60,735 bases of DNA. Source: an uncultured Prevotella sp. (GTDB lineage Bacteria; Bacteroidota; Bacteroidia; Bacteroidales; Bacteroidaceae). The stretch's first letter is position 1. The number at the start of each line of letters is the position of its first letter. Below the pieces are notes generated by a model. The model was not told the DNA's origin and ran no database searches. It was given only the letters and a program-made list of their open reading frames with translations. The translations under genes were made by a program, and so were the position numbers. Below, in pieces: positions 26,590 to 34,232 of the stretch. The DNA lies in NCBI GenBank assembly GCA_900545525.1, contig UQZX01000017.1:1-60735 (forward strand), in the 5' to 3' direction.

Positions 26590-27427
26590 AGCTCAATGAA
26601 TTTTCAAGTCCATAAACCACATAGCTGCCACTGTAACCTATATAGTTATTCCCTGACAACGCAGTCCATCCTCCGTTCACCCCATCAGTATAGCATACCT
26701 CATGCAACTCCACATCAATGACCCCTTCTACAGATTGAATGGTATCCACAAGTTTTGTCTTGTTAAAAGTGCCACCATAAGTGATATTCTTCAAATGCCC
26801 CTTGATGGCATCCTCCACGGGTTTGCTTCCATCAGACAGCCGCATGCCGCTTTCATTCAATACAAGAGGGTCTATCACAACAGTTGCCGATATGGAAAGC
26901 CTGTCACTGTCTTTACTGATGACATTCAGAATCACACCTGCCACCTTGACCCTGTTCATATACTGTTTGAACACCGTTAGGACATCATTTGAAAGAGCCA
27001 CAGGAGTACCATTCTTATCACCGCTTACAAGAATCTGGACACTTGTTCCCTTGTCACGTACAGCCGCATACTTGACCACCTGCTTGCTTTCGTCCATCTT
27101 AGCATACTCGTATCTCTGCGTGGTCTCATTAAAGACCAATCCGTCACCATACTGGAATGCCAACGCCATCCTGTAGTACCACGGTACACTGGCTACCACC
27201 GCAGTAGCAATTTTGTTCTCGATGTCAATTTTATGTTGGTCGAATATCATCTCCAGTACATGGTAACAAGCGGCCAGTATGAAGAACAGGATATTCTCAA
27301 GGCTCACACTGGAGAAACTTCCACCGAATGTGTCACGCTCGCTCAGCCCGTACTTCTCCCGGATAGTTTCGTCCGCCATGAAAGCATCCGTCATGGTCTT
27401 CTTTATTTCCGCTACACTCCTTGCCAT
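26573..27427 (-). CDS. Baseplate J-like protein (Mu gp47-like)
   Basis: 284 residues. Baseplate wedge component. Contains an N-terminal helical region (ENILFFILAACYHVLEMIF), a central beta segment (DKGTSVQILVSGDKNGTPVAL) and the C-terminal repeat typical of J-like proteins, including ISATVVIDPLVLNESG and VEGVIDVELHEV. Gene order (gp45-like, gp46-like, then lysis genes, then gp47-like, gp48-like) is that of contractile-tail transposable phages with the lysis cassette inserted. Confidence 0.7.
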   Translation of the reverse strand: MARSVAEIKKTMTDAFMADETIREKYGLSERDTFGGSFSSVSLENILFFILAACYHVLEMIFDQHKIDIENKIATAVVASVPWYYRMALAFQYGDGLVFNETTQRYEYAKMDESKQVVKYAAVRDKGTSVQILVSGDKNGTPVALSNDVLTVFKQYMNRVKVAGVILNVISKDSDRLSISATVVIDPLVLNESGMRLSDGSKPVEDAIKGHLKNITYGGTFNKTKLVDTIQSVEGVIDVELHEVCYTDGVNGGWTALSGNNYIGYSGSYVVYGLENSLSYVVQD

Positions 27428-27433
27428 ACGCTT

Positions 27434-27709
27434 TTATTTGAATGTTTCCTTAAACTCTTCACCGAATATCCTCAGACGGAAGCCGCTTTGGTCACGGGCG
27501 GTTGCCGGTGACACGTCATTGTCCCTGCAGTAATTCTGCATCGTCCTGTTCCACACAACGTCAGGCATCATGAGTTCCGTGCCGGCTTGGGGTACTTCCG
27601 TCATACTGATACCGTTCTTATGCGCAATGGCTATCATGGCTTCCCAGGAACCGAATTCCTGCACAGCCACATCGGCCAAAGTCTGTCCGTCTTTGATAAT
27701 CTGTTTCAT
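27434..27709 (-). CDS. LysM-domain tail protein (P2 gpX-like)
   Basis: 91 residues from the ATG at 27709, chosen because it begins directly with the LysM motif (KQIIKDGQTLADVAVQEFGS, then WEAMIAIAHKNGIS). An upstream in-frame start at 27778 lies inside the spanin gene. LysM proteins of this size in tail operons are tail proteins that interact with peptidoglycan or the baseplate hub. The start overlaps the spanin stop by four bases (ATGA). Confidence 0.7.
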   Translation of the reverse strand: MKQIIKDGQTLADVAVQEFGSWEAMIAIAHKNGISMTEVPQAGTELMMPDVVWNRTMQNYCRDNDVSPATARDQSGFRLRIFGEEFKETFK

Positions 27710-28233
27710 CGTGTCACTTTTGAGATGATGAATCCACAGGCAAAAAGGAGTATGAGCAACCCTGTAAACCATAGCCACCGGTATGTGTTTTTGACTGTTT
27801 TCTGAGTACTTTCCCGGATTGTCGTGCTTGAAGTGTCTGTTTCCGCCTGAGACTGTTTCTTTACTTGTTCCGTTGCTGTCAGCCGGTTACTTCCGTTTCT
27901 GTTTGCCTTGCTGGTAACCTTTCCCAGATAACGCTCTTTTGTGTATTCACTGTCCTTAAACAGGATACGGCCGCAGGAATCCGTGACTATGCGTTCCCTG
28001 AACTTCTCTACAAGGCTGTCCTTTTCTGACGTCTGCAAAGTCTGTTCAGCAAAACTTTCACACTCAAGACGCTCGCCAAGGCACATTTCAGTCTTCGTTT
28101 CGGTCATGCTCGTCCGGGCATTCTCATTATGGATTTCACTCACCTTCTCCTTTGTCTTACAGCCGGGCAGGAAAAAAACGAATCCGGACATCAGCAGAAC
28201 ACACATGATTTTAACAATCCACTTCATGGTCAA
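27706..28233 (-). CDS. Unimolecular spanin (u-spanin)
   Basis: 175 residues with both ends membrane-anchored: an N-terminal lipoprotein signal with the lipobox FLPGC (Cys25) and a C-terminal TM helix at about 150-172 (LWFTGLLILLFACGFIISKV). The region between is hydrophilic, Ser/Thr/Glu-rich and likely extended. This topology, as in phage T1 gp11, defines u-spanins, which fuse inner and outer membranes in the last step of lysis. It directly follows the endolysin, overlapping it by 4 bp. Confidence 0.75.
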   Translation of the reverse strand: MTMKWIVKIMCVLLMSGFVFFLPGCKTKEKVSEIHNENARTSMTETKTEMCLGERLECESFAEQTLQTSEKDSLVEKFRERIVTDSCGRILFKDSEYTKERYLGKVTSKANRNGSNRLTATEQVKKQSQAETDTSSTTIRESTQKTVKNTYRWLWFTGLLILLFACGFIISKVTR

Positions 28234-28670
28234 ATCTCCTTATATTCTGTTTTTGCGTCAAAGCAAGGACAGGCCTTAATCCACTCGCACTTCTCTATCT
28301 TTCCGTTCTTGTTCAAGTCCGGACTGAAGTCACGATGCCCCTGTATGACGGCATTGGGATATTTTTTCCGTAATAACTTCAGCAGCGACACCAGCGACCT
28401 TTTCTGCTCATCGCTCCGTGTGTCCAGATTGTTTAATCCGCCGATATAAGCTACGTTTATACATACGCTGTTATAGCCACGGACACCGTTGCTGACCTTG
28501 CTCTCGTCAAGCATCTGGTGTATTTTGCCGTCAACGGTCACCACATAGTGGTAGCCGGGATTCTTCCATCCGTTCTTCCTGAAGATTGCTTCAAGGTCTC
28601 TTACCGTCTGCTTTGGATTTCCTGCCGTGCAGTGGACGGCAATATATTTAATGTCTCTTCCCATCGTCAC
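28230..28670 (-). CDS. Endolysin: N-acetylmuramoyl-L-alanine amidase (amidase_2)
   Basis: 146 residues, a T7-lysozyme-like zinc amidase that cleaves the bond between MurNAc and L-Ala in peptidoglycan. Seen: first Zn ligand in VHCTAG near residue 13, the GYHYVVTVDGKI segment, second His in QGHRD, and a final Cys in KACPCFD as ligand. There is no signal peptide, so release depends on the holin, whose gene it overlaps by 23 bp. Confidence 0.92.
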   Translation of the reverse strand: MTMGRDIKYIAVHCTAGNPKQTVRDLEAIFRKNGWKNPGYHYVVTVDGKIHQMLDESKVSNGVRGYNSVCINVAYIGGLNNLDTRSDEQKRSLVSLLKLLRKKYPNAVIQGHRDFSPDLNKNGKIEKCEWIKACPCFDAKTEYKEI

Positions 28671-29145
28671 ACATCATTTGAAGGGTGTTCTCCACTTCAC
28701 CCGGTTCTATATTCAGTTTTCTCGCAATCTCGCCCACAAGTGCCTTCTTCAGAAGCTGAAGGAACGGCATCTGGGGAAAGCATATCAGCATACTCGCACT
28801 GGCACTCCACAGTTCCACCAACACGATACAGGCGCAGATGACACCCGTTGTAAGTCCTCCTCCCACACCCAGTAGCCGATCAATGCCTATGAAACTCAAT
28901 ACGGCACAGCCATACACCGCCAGTTTCGCCAGTGTGTCACGCGCCAGTTCACTCAATGCGAAGTTGCCCTGCTTCAGACTGGAGGCTATGCCCCAAGCCC
29001 CGTCCATCACTACCGCCATCACAGCAATGTTCACCATCATGCCGTAGCCGGTCACATAGTCCACCACGACCATAATAAGGCAGAGTATCCATCCCCAAAC
29101 CGTGGAAAGAACCTCGCCAAGTCTTTCAAAGAAATTTCCAATCAT
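28648..29145 (-). CDS. Phage holin
   Basis: 165 residues with about four hydrophobic segments: LCLIMVVVDYVTGYGM, VNIAVMAVVMDGAWGIA, AVYGCAVLSFIGIDRLLG and TTGVICACIVLVELW, and a charged C-terminal tail. The VDYVTG motif and overall layout match the Bacteroides/toxin-secretion type holins. It is followed by endolysin and u-spanin genes, giving a complete lysis cassette. Confidence 0.85.
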   Translation of the reverse strand: MIGNFFERLGEVLSTVWGWILCLIMVVVDYVTGYGMMVNIAVMAVVMDGAWGIASSLKQGNFALSELARDTLAKLAVYGCAVLSFIGIDRLLGVGGGLTTGVICACIVLVELWSASASMLICFPQMPFLQLLKKALVGEIARKLNIEPGEVENTLQMMCDDGKRH

Positions 29146-29156
29146 ATTTTTTTTTT

Positions 29157-29456
29157 TTAATAAGTTGCTTCTATCTGTATGCCCGTATGGGTAATTTTAA
29201 CGCTTCCGACACGCTGCCCGTCCATTTCCAGTTGCTCTTTTATTGCCGTCCGCCAGTATATCGGGTCATTATCCAGCAACATATCACTGATGCCGACACC
29301 CACCGCCGGACGTTCTTTCAGTTCCCCTTTATGCAGGGTAAGGATAAGGGCCTGGTTCTGCCGCAGAATATCATCTACAGCCAGTGTCCCGTTCCTGACA
29401 ACAGGCTCAAGGTATTGCCCGTCAGCTGCGCCCCATGTCAGTTGTATTCCTTTCAT
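29157..29456 (-). CDS. GPW/gp25-like baseplate wedge protein (Mu gp46-like)
   Basis: 99 residues. Motifs typical of the gp25 family: an N-terminal beta segment, DDILRQNQALILTLHKGEL with the charged pattern around the EPR-like turn (KERPAVGVG), and a C-terminal amphipathic part. It would sit in the inner baseplate. It lies 5 bp after the gp45-like gene. Confidence 0.75.
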   Translation of the reverse strand: MKGIQLTWGAADGQYLEPVVRNGTLAVDDILRQNQALILTLHKGELKERPAVGVGISDMLLDNDPIYWRTAIKEQLEMDGQRVGSVKITHTGIQIEATY

Positions 29457-29461
29457 ACTAC

Positions 29462-29944
29462 TCAGTGCTTGATGGTTTCATCCTCGTAATCACTTTTATT
29501 GAATGAGGGGGCTGCCGCTCCTGGCTTTACGGTCGTAAAAGTTCCACCGGGATGGGACACCGTAACATTATGCGTGTGCTTGTTGAATGTGTCCACAAGT
29601 TCGTTTATCTTATCCGTCAGCTGCTTTATATTTATCAGACCGCCCAGTTTGCCGCCATTGATGACGATTGTTTCTATATGGTCCACCTGCAGGACCACAA
29701 GCTGGGAGAGGTCACCGCTCAAGCTGCCGACCGTCACTGCAGTACCCACTTTCGGAGTTACAAGCATCCAGCCGTCATCATCCAGTTCCGATGCCTTCAA
29801 ACGTACATCGGGAATGATGATATTGCCTATCTCCACCTCACAAAGCTGCCCGGTTACAGATTTCACGACACCCTGATAAATGGAAATTTTCTCCCCGCCG
29901 ACAACCTGTTTCAGATACTCCCTTAATTTGCTATGCTCGTTCAT
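29462..29944 (-). CDS. Baseplate spike/assembly protein (gpV/Mu gp45-like)
   Basis: 160 residues. N-terminal OB-fold-like beta region (IYQGVVKSVTGQLCEVEIG), then GTAVTVGSLSGDLSQLVVLQ, a helical section and a C-terminal tip with HTHNVTVSHPGG, resembling metal-binding HxH tip sequences of spike proteins. Trimers of such proteins form the membrane-piercing needle at the end of the contractile tail. Confidence 0.75.
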   Translation of the reverse strand: MNEHSKLREYLKQVVGGEKISIYQGVVKSVTGQLCEVEIGNIIIPDVRLKASELDDDGWMLVTPKVGTAVTVGSLSGDLSQLVVLQVDHIETIVINGGKLGGLINIKQLTDKINELVDTFNKHTHNVTVSHPGGTFTTVKPGAAAPSFNKSDYEDETIKH

Positions 29945-29947
29945 GCC

Positions 29948-30913
29948 TCAACTTAATCTGAATCCTAAATCAATTTTTCGTTTGCCTCCCTCTTTGGAGA
30001 ACTCTGTGGTCACACTCGTCACGAAATACGTTCCGTCCTTATACGGATAGTCCTTGTCCCTTAGCGTTACGCTGTCCGCAGGACGGCACATCGGTATCAG
30101 CCAGCCCGTAATGCTGCCCTCGTAGCCGTCAAAGGTGCGCCGCTTCACTTCCAGTTCTCCCCTGGCCTTCATGCTCGCCTCGTCGGAAGTCGGGCTTTTT
30201 ATCTCTATCTTCTCACCGCCGGTACTGCCGGTCTCCACTTCCCTGACCGTCCCGTCCGGGAGCAAGGCTTTGACAACCACCTTTATTTTCTTGTCTGCCG
30301 CTCTCCTGTAAGTAAGGCTTTCCTCCTCAACATTGACAGCAAGGTCGTAGAACCGCTCCTCGTCCATCATCTCACCGGGAGGATGCACATGCAGCGTGTC
30401 GCCACACAAATATGTGTCCGCACCGCATTCTTCCTGTATCTTTTTCAATACGTCGTAGCCGGTGGCGTTGTTGATGACAAACTTGTCGTATGTCCAGGAA
30501 TAGGAACAATCCACCTTCATGTCAAGCCCACAACCTGTGATTACCTTGTCAAGGAGGGTTTTCAGCGTGACCTTTTTCAACACCTCATTGGGGATTTCCT
30601 TACGGAACAGGAACATATCATCTTCACAGTGCAGCTTGATATTCCCTCCGTCCGTACTGATACGCTGCAGCCAACCGCTGAATTCGCCCTCCATACCGCT
30701 TTCCTTATATCCGAACATGATGCTCACGGCATCACCGCGCTTCAGTTTGTTTTCCACCTCAAGCGCGTTGTTGTATTGCGCCGCCGGAAGTGTTATGACA
30801 GCGGTATCTGAAAGTTGCTCGACGCTCTTGTGTACCTCCACTTTGTCAAGCATACCCAGTTTATAGTTGCCTATCTCTATGTCGTATATCATCGTGTACA
30901 TGGTCTCACGCAT
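29948..30913 (-). CDS. Baseplate hub protein (gpD/Mu gp44-like)
   Basis: 321 residues, late control protein D-type hub. It begins with beta-rich sequence (MIYDIEIGNYKLGMLDKVEV), followed by LKTLLDKVITGCGL and NATGYDVLKKIQEECG (the LysM-like insertion region of hub proteins), and a C-terminal PCRPADSVTLRD-like beta domain. Precedes the spike gene as in P2 and Mu. The longest start overlaps the upstream gene by 8 bp; internal ATGs at 30898 or 30889 are possible. Confidence 0.75.
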   Translation of the reverse strand: MRETMYTMIYDIEIGNYKLGMLDKVEVHKSVEQLSDTAVITLPAAQYNNALEVENKLKRGDAVSIMFGYKESGMEGEFSGWLQRISTDGGNIKLHCEDDMFLFRKEIPNEVLKKVTLKTLLDKVITGCGLDMKVDCSYSWTYDKFVINNATGYDVLKKIQEECGADTYLCGDTLHVHPPGEMMDEERFYDLAVNVEEESLTYRRAADKKIKVVVKALLPDGTVREVETGSTGGEKIEIKSPTSDEASMKARGELEVKRRTFDGYEGSITGWLIPMCRPADSVTLRDKDYPYKDGTYFVTSVTTEFSKEGGKRKIDLGFRLS

Positions 30914-31556
30914 TTAAGTCGTCACGGCTGAGCAACAGTTTGTATATGTCGTCACTGTAGGCCGTAATGGTATAATTCTGATTGGTCAGTCCTGTCGTGA
31001 AAGGAATGTCCCAACTCTCTATGGCAAGTTGGCTTATGCCGAAAATCTCCAATAGAGGACACAGGGCCTTCACGTGTCCCGCCTCGCAGAAGTTTTTTAA
31101 GGTCGCCACGTCCTCCTCTGGATATTTGCCCTCACGGGACATAAGGATGCCTTCAATCCTTACCGTATAGTCGTCCTGCGTCCAACGTTCTTTGATGCTT
31201 CCTTTTATGCTGCCCTTGCTCACATGACGGCGGACGATGATATTCTGCCCATTCAGACTTATCATCGGCTCTAAAGGAAACAGCCACTCCTTTGCGCCGG
31301 ATTCCTCTAATTGGAACCGTAAGGGCATGATCATGGGGACCCCGAGCGCGTTGGTACGGACCACTTCCTCAAGTTCCTCGTCGCTCATGTCCTCCACATT
31401 GAAGTCTGAACCGTCCGGGATGGTCTTGCCGCCAAGATAGCCTGTATTGACTCCGTAAAAGTTATTTTCACGGAACAGCCAATAAGGAGGGACTTTCGTC
31501 AGCCCCATTGCCCGGAGGGCTATGTTCTGGAGTATGAATCTCGTTGTTTTCATCAT
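30906..31556 (-). CDS. Tail/baseplate protein between tape measure and hub (DUF6046-like)
   Basis: 216 residues. Position matches Mu gp43 (DNA circularisation/baseplate), but size and sequence match rather the uncharacterised Bacteroides phage tail family with motifs GAKEWLFPLEPMISLNG and IEGILMSREGKYPEEDV. The lysine/glutamate-rich centre and conserved IESWDIPFTTG suggest a LysM- or hub-adaptor-like role. Its start overlaps the tape measure stop by 4 bp. Confidence 0.65.
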   Translation of the reverse strand: MMKTTRFILQNIALRAMGLTKVPPYWLFRENNFYGVNTGYLGGKTIPDGSDFNVEDMSDEELEEVVRTNALGVPMIMPLRFQLEESGAKEWLFPLEPMISLNGQNIIVRRHVSKGSIKGSIKERWTQDDYTVRIEGILMSREGKYPEEDVATLKNFCEAGHVKALCPLLEIFGISQLAIESWDIPFTTGLTNQNYTITAYSDDIYKLLLSRDDLNA

Positions 31557-33316
31557 TCGGTACTGGTTGCTATGGCAAGAGCCCTGTTCATACTTTGAAG
31601 CACGATGCGTTCAAGTTCCGCCGTGTCGGTCTTGTCAGCCATCGTCACGTATATGTTATCAAAGAACTTGCTTATGTTCATGGTTATGCTGGTACTTCTC
31701 GTTCCGCCTGTGGCCAAAGCCTCGGCGGTTTTATTCCCACTGCCTTTCTTGCCGCCTTTACTGCCCTTTCCTCCGGTAGTAGCGGTATTAAAAACTACCT
31801 CTCCTGCTGTGCTCCCTTTCGTGCCCGGTGTACTTATCGACGTGGCTTTTGCTGGAGATTTCTTATCTTTGGCACTCTCAACGGAATAGTTCTTGTCATA
31901 TTCGGTCTTTACACCTTCAGCCAGTTTCCTGGTCTGTTTGAACGCCTTTTCCGCACTGGTGACACCTGTTATGTCTTTTACCCCTTGTACGGCACTGTTC
32001 CATGCGCCTTTGAAGTCTCCGCCAAAGAGCTTTGCCAGGGCTTCGCCAATCTTGCCGATGCCGCTCATCAGGGTCTTTATCCTGTCTATGACGTACTCTT
32101 TGATGATGTTGCCAAAGCCCTTCAGGGTATCCCACATCGTCAGAATGAAAGCACGGAAACCGGCAAACTTGTTCCAGCAATAGACAACGGCCGCGACAAG
32201 GGCGGCAATAGCCGTAATAATCAGTCCTATCGGGTTGGCCGTCAGAGCTACGTTCAGAAGCCACTGGACAGCTTCCCATGCCTTTGTCACCGCCGTAACG
32301 ACTTTGATTACTCCCACCATTCCGGCAATGGCAATAGCATGAAGGTTGAAGGCTATGGTTCCCACACCCACGACTACAGCAAGAAGACCAAGTTCTTCCC
32401 TCCATTTTACAATGAATCCGATGACACCAGCTACGACAGCGAATATCCCTTTAAGGGCGGATGCTATCGGAGGGACAATGGCAAGAAACAGGTCCATGAT
32501 GTCATTGACTATAGGTTTGATTTGCTCAAACATATCTACGGCCGCCTGTTGGACATTGCCGACAAGTGTCGAGAACTTTCCGCTTACGGTCTGGCTCAGC
32601 TTGTCACTCATCCCGGCAAAGGCCCCGCCGGCACTGGTGGCATGGTTGATGGCTGCCGCCACCGCGTCCATGCCTATCTGCCCCTTGCTCATCATGTCCT
32701 GAAGTTCGGCATAGGTCTTGCCGGTCATCTTCTGCAGTTCTTTCAACGGGTTGAATCCTGCATTGATAAACTGGAGCAGGTCCTGGCCGCTCATCTTGCC
32801 GGCACTGGCCACCTGACCGAGTACAAGGGAAAGGCTACCGAGTTTGTTTTTGTCTCCGCCTGCGATGTCACCCAATTGACGGAGGTAACCATTTACCTTG
32901 TCCGTTTCCACACCAAAGTTCAGCATGGTCTTGGCGTTATCCACCAAATCCAGGTTACTGTATGGTGTCTTAGCGGCAAACTCATTGATTTGTTTCAATA
33001 TGCCGGCCGCCTTTTCCTCACTGCCGACAAGGGTCGTGAACGCGACGGAGGTCTGTTCCGCCTGTGCGCCAAGGGATGTGACCGCCCCGATACCGGCACT
33101 GATGAGAACGTATGGGTTTGCAAGGAACTGCATTCCTGGTAAGGACATCAGCGAGTCCTTGAATTTGGAGAAGGAGAAGGCTTCCCGTAAACGAGCCCCT
33201 GTCGAAGTCGCCTTACGAGATATTTCGTCAAGCTGCTTCGAGGTCTGCCGGGCAACGCTCAGCACATTTCCCTCGTCTGCCTGTAACTTGATTAGGAACT
33301 TAAGTACGCTGTCCAT
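31553..33316 (-). CDS. Tail tape measure protein
   Basis: 587 residues from the ATG at 33316, which overlaps the end of the frameshifted chaperone product. The N-terminal third contains the tape-measure signature region (SVAFTTLVGSEEKAAGILKQ and SGQDLLQFINAGFNPLKELQ). Long hydrophobic helices at about 290-400 (GIFAVVAGVIGFIV, LLAVVVGVGTIAFNL, GLIITAIAALVAAVVYCW) would insert in the host membrane, and the C-terminus is Gly/Ser/Lys-rich. The short length predicts a short contractile tail. An antisense ORF of 532 codons overlaps it and is a shadow. Confidence 0.9.
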   Translation of the reverse strand: MDSVLKFLIKLQADEGNVLSVARQTSKQLDEISRKATSTGARLREAFSFSKFKDSLMSLPGMQFLANPYVLISAGIGAVTSLGAQAEQTSVAFTTLVGSEEKAAGILKQINEFAAKTPYSNLDLVDNAKTMLNFGVETDKVNGYLRQLGDIAGGDKNKLGSLSLVLGQVASAGKMSGQDLLQFINAGFNPLKELQKMTGKTYAELQDMMSKGQIGMDAVAAAINHATSAGGAFAGMSDKLSQTVSGKFSTLVGNVQQAAVDMFEQIKPIVNDIMDLFLAIVPPIASALKGIFAVVAGVIGFIVKWREELGLLAVVVGVGTIAFNLHAIAIAGMVGVIKVVTAVTKAWEAVQWLLNVALTANPIGLIITAIAALVAAVVYCWNKFAGFRAFILTMWDTLKGFGNIIKEYVIDRIKTLMSGIGKIGEALAKLFGGDFKGAWNSAVQGVKDITGVTSAEKAFKQTRKLAEGVKTEYDKNYSVESAKDKKSPAKATSISTPGTKGSTAGEVVFNTATTGGKGSKGGKKGSGNKTAEALATGGTRSTSITMNISKFFDNIYVTMADKTDTAELERIVLQSMNRALAIATSTE

Positions 33317-33485
33317 TATTCGCCTTCGCCTCCATTTTGCGGATGTCAATCAGATACCGGATTGTCCATGCCCATTCTTCATCACTCAAAGTGTCAGGGT
33401 CAATGTGCATATAATATCTTAAAAGTGTGTTGAGGAATAACACGTCACACTCTTCGGAATCGGGGACATCGGCATCCGCTAAAGC
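33300..33485 (-). CDS. Tail assembly chaperone, frameshift-only C-terminal part (gpGT-type)
   Basis: A 61-codon open frame reached by -1 slippage from the preceding gene. It begins ALADADVPDSEE and ends KMEAKANNGQRT. It contains DPDTLSDEEWAWTIRYLI, a typical acidic/aromatic helix of the 'T' part of tail chaperones. There is no suitable start codon ahead of its conserved region. Slippage would give a fusion of about 154 residues made from 33300-33763. Between tube and tape measure is where this pair occurs in almost all long-tailed phages. Confidence 0.75.
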   Translation of the reverse strand, partial: ALADADVPDSEECDVLFLNTLLRYYMHIDPDTLSDEEWAWTIRYLIDIRKMEAKANNGQRT

Positions 33486-33763
33486 TTTTTTATTACTGAC
33501 TCCTTAACCTTGATGACTTCTTCCATTTTGGGAATAATCGCAAGGAAGAGGTCGTCTTCCTCCTGTATCTCCGTATCCCCAGCCAGCCAAAGCTGTTTCA
33601 ACAGGGTCTCGCTCATCTTTATCGGGTCCTTCACTACGCTGACATAGCTCAAATCCTTACGGTTCGGTCTGCGAAGTATGCAGCTTTTGTCTTCCACGCT
33701 GAGTTCAAAAATATCGCCATGCTTCCTTTTCCACTCGGCAACCTGTTCTTTTGTGTACTTCAT
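33479..33763 (-). CDS. Tail assembly chaperone (gpG-type)
   Basis: 94 residues, charged and helical (begins MKYTKEQVAEWKRKHGDIFE; central SYVSVVKDPIKMSETLLKQL). It lies between the tail tube and tape measure genes, and ends in KKL-stop over a slippery sequence. Binds the tape measure protein during tail assembly in the lambda model. Confidence 0.75.
   Translation of the reverse strand: MKYTKEQVAEWKRKHGDIFELSVEDKSCILRRPNRKDLSYVSVVKDPIKMSETLLKQLWLAGDTEIQEEDDLFLAIIPKMEEVIKVKESVIKKL
33485..33491 (-). promoter_or_regulatory. -1 programmed frameshift site in the tail chaperone genes
   Basis: On the - strand the zero-frame codons ATA AAA AAG contain the canonical heptamer A AAA AAG two codons before the stop. 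A -1 slip continues with GCT TTA GCG into the downstream open frame. Conserved translational recoding at this locus is established for dsDNA phages; I did not resolve a stimulatory hairpin. Confidence 0.75.
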
Positions 33764-33786
33764 TTTTTACTGTTTGAATGGTTGTT

Positions 33787-33797
33787 GAACATTGTTC
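33787..33797. promoter_or_regulatory. Repressor-operator-like dyad in the tail operon
   Basis: GAACATTGTTC, the same GAAC-N3-GTTC dyad found in the repressor/early control region. It lies in the 51-bp gap between the tail tube and chaperone genes. It might be an extra repressor site; by chance such 8 fixed bases could occur once in a window this size. Confidence 0.3.
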
Positions 33798-33814
33798 AAA
33801 TCACATATATGCCT

Positions 33815-34222
33815 CTACACGCTCTTCTTGTCGATAAACAGGAACGGCAGTGTCTTCTCCTGGTACTTGTCACCTTGTTTCCACTCGGTATTGTCTTCCG
33901 TAAACTCGACACCGACCAGAATGTCTGTCGTAACGACATCACCGGCACTGGGATTGCCATAAGCTGCGACGATGTCCATACTCGAATCCAGAATGTCACC
34001 CCCACAGGCTTGCTTTAACGCCTCATATTCGCTTTGGAGAAGCGTTATCTCGCCGTCATACGTCTTGTTACCACGCTGGATGCTGTGGGGCTTGTTGCCT
34101 TTGGCATGCAGAGCTTCTTTTTCCTGCTTCGCACTGTATTTCACACCACGGAGCCCGGTAACCATGCGGCCGGCCATGACAACCGACACATCAGCCCATT
34201 CATATTCTCTTGTATTGACCAT
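33815..34222 (-). CDS. Tail tube protein
   Basis: 135 residues. It follows the sheath gene by 10 bp, as tube follows sheath in Mu. The sequence is beta-rich with RGVKYSAKQEKEALHAKGN and a central YDGEITLLQSEYEALKQACG, like the P2 gpFII/Mu gpM-type tubes of Bacteroides phages. Forms the inner tube through which DNA passes. Confidence 0.75.
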   Translation of the reverse strand: MVNTREYEWADVSVVMAGRMVTGLRGVKYSAKQEKEALHAKGNKPHSIQRGNKTYDGEITLLQSEYEALKQACGGDILDSSMDIVAAYGNPSAGDVVTTDILVGVEFTEDNTEWKQGDKYQEKTLPFLFIDKKSV

Positions 34223-34232
34223 ATCTGATTTT

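Noticed and set aside
31544..33142. 532-codon ORF on + strand
   Set aside because: Antisense to the tape measure gene, Cys/Arg/His-rich composition without domain features; a shadow of the - strand gene.
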